DNA of 64,000 nucleotides from Varroa destructor (taxonomy: Eukaryota; Arthropoda; Arachnida; Mesostigmata; Varroidae): contig NW_019211456.1 in assembly GCF_002443255.2 (NCBI RefSeq), positions 49,164,486 to 49,228,485 on the forward strand, read 5' to 3'. Both the position numbers and the translations under genes were made by a program. Positions 62,303 through 64,000 of the stretch are shown in pieces. Under the pieces are notes generated by a model that saw only the letters and a program-made list of their open reading frames with translations, did no database searches and was not told the DNA's origin. The stretch's first letter is position 1; each line of letters starts with the position of its first letter.

Positions 62303-64000
62303 TTTCAATACAGCTTTCCTACCAGATCAGGCAATTTTTTCCATATAATCTTTATAAAATGTTCATTATATCTAGTACCCATCAGTAATATTGAGTAGTT
62401 CCAGTATTACTTGTCTAGTTGCATATGCCAAATGGCAGACAGATGCACCGCGTACTACATCTCAGGGCCTTAACATACACCTTTCCGTACCTGTTAACAG
62501 TTATATCGTTCACATGTATTATTATGTATATTATGCATGAGGTCTCCGTTTGTGACTGTGCATATCTGAAAGAAAAAAAAATATCATTCATATGGAGACT
62601 GCCTCAATTGATCTATTTCGTTATAGGTGCCATCTGCACTGCAACTGGTTTCTGGCGCATTTTCCGGTTATTTCTGTTATCTCAGTGTTGAATACATGTT
62701 GTGAACGTTTTAGTCGTGTCCAACTACAGGGGGCGAACAGGACCGAAAGGCCAGAAAAGGTCCAATTTTGTTCGTAAGGCTTTGAGACAGCCGTGCCGAA
62801 AGAAAGACACCTAACAGTAACGAAGGAGCCACCGCGAACTGGCTGGTGAGCGAAAACACTATGTACACATATAGCAAAGCACGGTCATTCATAGTCACTC
62901 GCTGCCGCAGGCCGGAGGGACACTCAGTTAGGGGCTCAGCAAACGCAACTTGGCACACAAGTAGATAGACGTAAGAGGATACAGAAACGTCAATGACACT
63001 GGCATACCTTGCGTGTATGACGTGTGCGTTTGGGGTGGGGGTGTGTTCGAGGGGGAACAACGGTAGCGTGAGTACAAGGTTCAACTAAAATAGCAGCGAA
63101 TAGCAACACGCTGAGTAAGTGTATTGGCTGGATCGCTGGCCGACTGACTGGTATATCTAGCCAAAGAATCCCTTTGTCAGTTATAGTATCAGCAGTAGTC
63201 AACGAGAGCAGACTAGAGGTACTCCATGTTAACGAGTGAAATCATTCTAAGGAGGAGGAATAAAAGAGTCGGAGAACGTCAAAGGAAAAAGAGATATAGC
63301 CTGGCACCCATTACAGCAAAGAGCCCTCGAGGGCAACCCATTACTATGGCTGGTTGCTCGAGAAGGATGCTAGCGCCGCATTCACCAACAGAAACAACAA
63401 AAACAATATGTGTCTCTCTAAGGACAGCGCATGAGACGCTGGAACATTTGTTACACATGTAGTTATTTACGGCATCTGAAAACATTGAAACAAGTGGAAA
63501 CATCTGCACTAGAGTTAATATTATTATTCAATAACGGGTAGGACATGAAGTAATAAAATGACACTGTTCTATCATTGCCAAACGAAGTGGACTGGCGAGC
63601 GACAATGTCCTAGGTTACAAACAGACAGCTACTGGATTAGAATACACTAATTCTAACAACAAACGGCTAAAAACACTTTTTTCCATTTACAAAATAGGAG
63701 AAAAATGTTACTTTGAAAACCAGTAGCAGTTTTCCGCATGATGCAGCTCCGATATGTCTGATAAACTAATCAATGTGATACTTTGAAGAGAAAACGAGGT
63801 ATTTATATCAGTGTCTACGAGAAATGATATATCTAATCATATCGTTCTCAACATAGTACCATAGATACCGTTTTACCATCCAATACAAACGGCTATAGGT
63901 ACTTATCAGCAGAATACATGTAGAGAATATAAAAACTGCTACCCTATACTTCTCAAACAGCGTGAATACTATATTGATGATAATGTTCTGTTAAAGCATG
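62303..64000. other. no supported gene
   Basis: A GC-richer patch at 62700-63460 has open frames on both strands (minus 62710-63084, plus 63226-63462) that overlap one another or their neighbours and have no decisive motif. The last 500 bp is AT-rich with nothing visible. Confidence 0.5.

Noticed and set aside
62710..63084. 124-codon minus-strand frame with hydrophobic segments
   Set aside because: Starts only at a TTG, overlaps another open minus-strand frame (62990-63202), and has no recognisable domain.

Overview
The window reads as nuclear DNA of an invertebrate, most likely an arthropod. Microsatellites are frequent (TA, GT, GA, CAG, AAT, AGT, GGCT). CpG is not obviously depleted. There are no compact operons. 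Long AT-rich stretches alternate with a few GC-richer patches of 200 to 900 bp. The one recognisable coding relic is a non-LTR retrotransposon of the R1/LOA type, which is common in arthropods. A mite or similar chelicerate would fit, but nothing here fixes the species. The window holds one 100-N assembly gap (21549-21648), inside a TA repeat.

Almost all of it looks intergenic or intronic. I recognise no host protein, tRNA, rRNA or CRISPR array. Long open frames mean little here: with about 60% AT, six frames of 64 kb should by chance give a longest open run of roughly 150 codons, which is what the longest frames reach. Candidate exons are therefore listed only where something besides openness supports them (splice sites in matching phase, strong ATG context, a GC-rich patch, a TATA box, membrane or cysteine pattern), all with low confidence.

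Layout. 1-4258: non-coding with small repeats. 4259-4480: candidate exon in a GC-richer patch. 4511-13006: non-coding. 13007-13960: GC-richer patch with a TATA box and purine-rich tract facing the minus strand. 13960-32469: non-coding, with the N gap, a weak candidate exon near 21.9 kb, and two striking inverted repeats at 27.92-28.03 kb. 32470-35116: candidate exons, including a two-exon model in consistent phase at 34.5-35.1 kb. 35117-46689: non-coding with microsatellites and foldbacks. 46690-48690: dead LINE on the minus strand. 48691-50248: very AT-rich. 50249-50617: candidate ORF with a hydrophobic segment and five cysteines. 50618-61445: non-coding with GA/G and trinucleotide repeats, a G-quadruplex motif and GC-rich patches. 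61446-62302: GC-richer patch with two open frames. 62303-64000: nothing firm.

The supportable results are the LINE fossil, the near-perfect 46-bp palindrome at 27988-28033, the five-tract G-quadruplex motif at 59363-59394 and the GA/G mirror repeat at 56551-56606. I found no convincing new multi-gene system.
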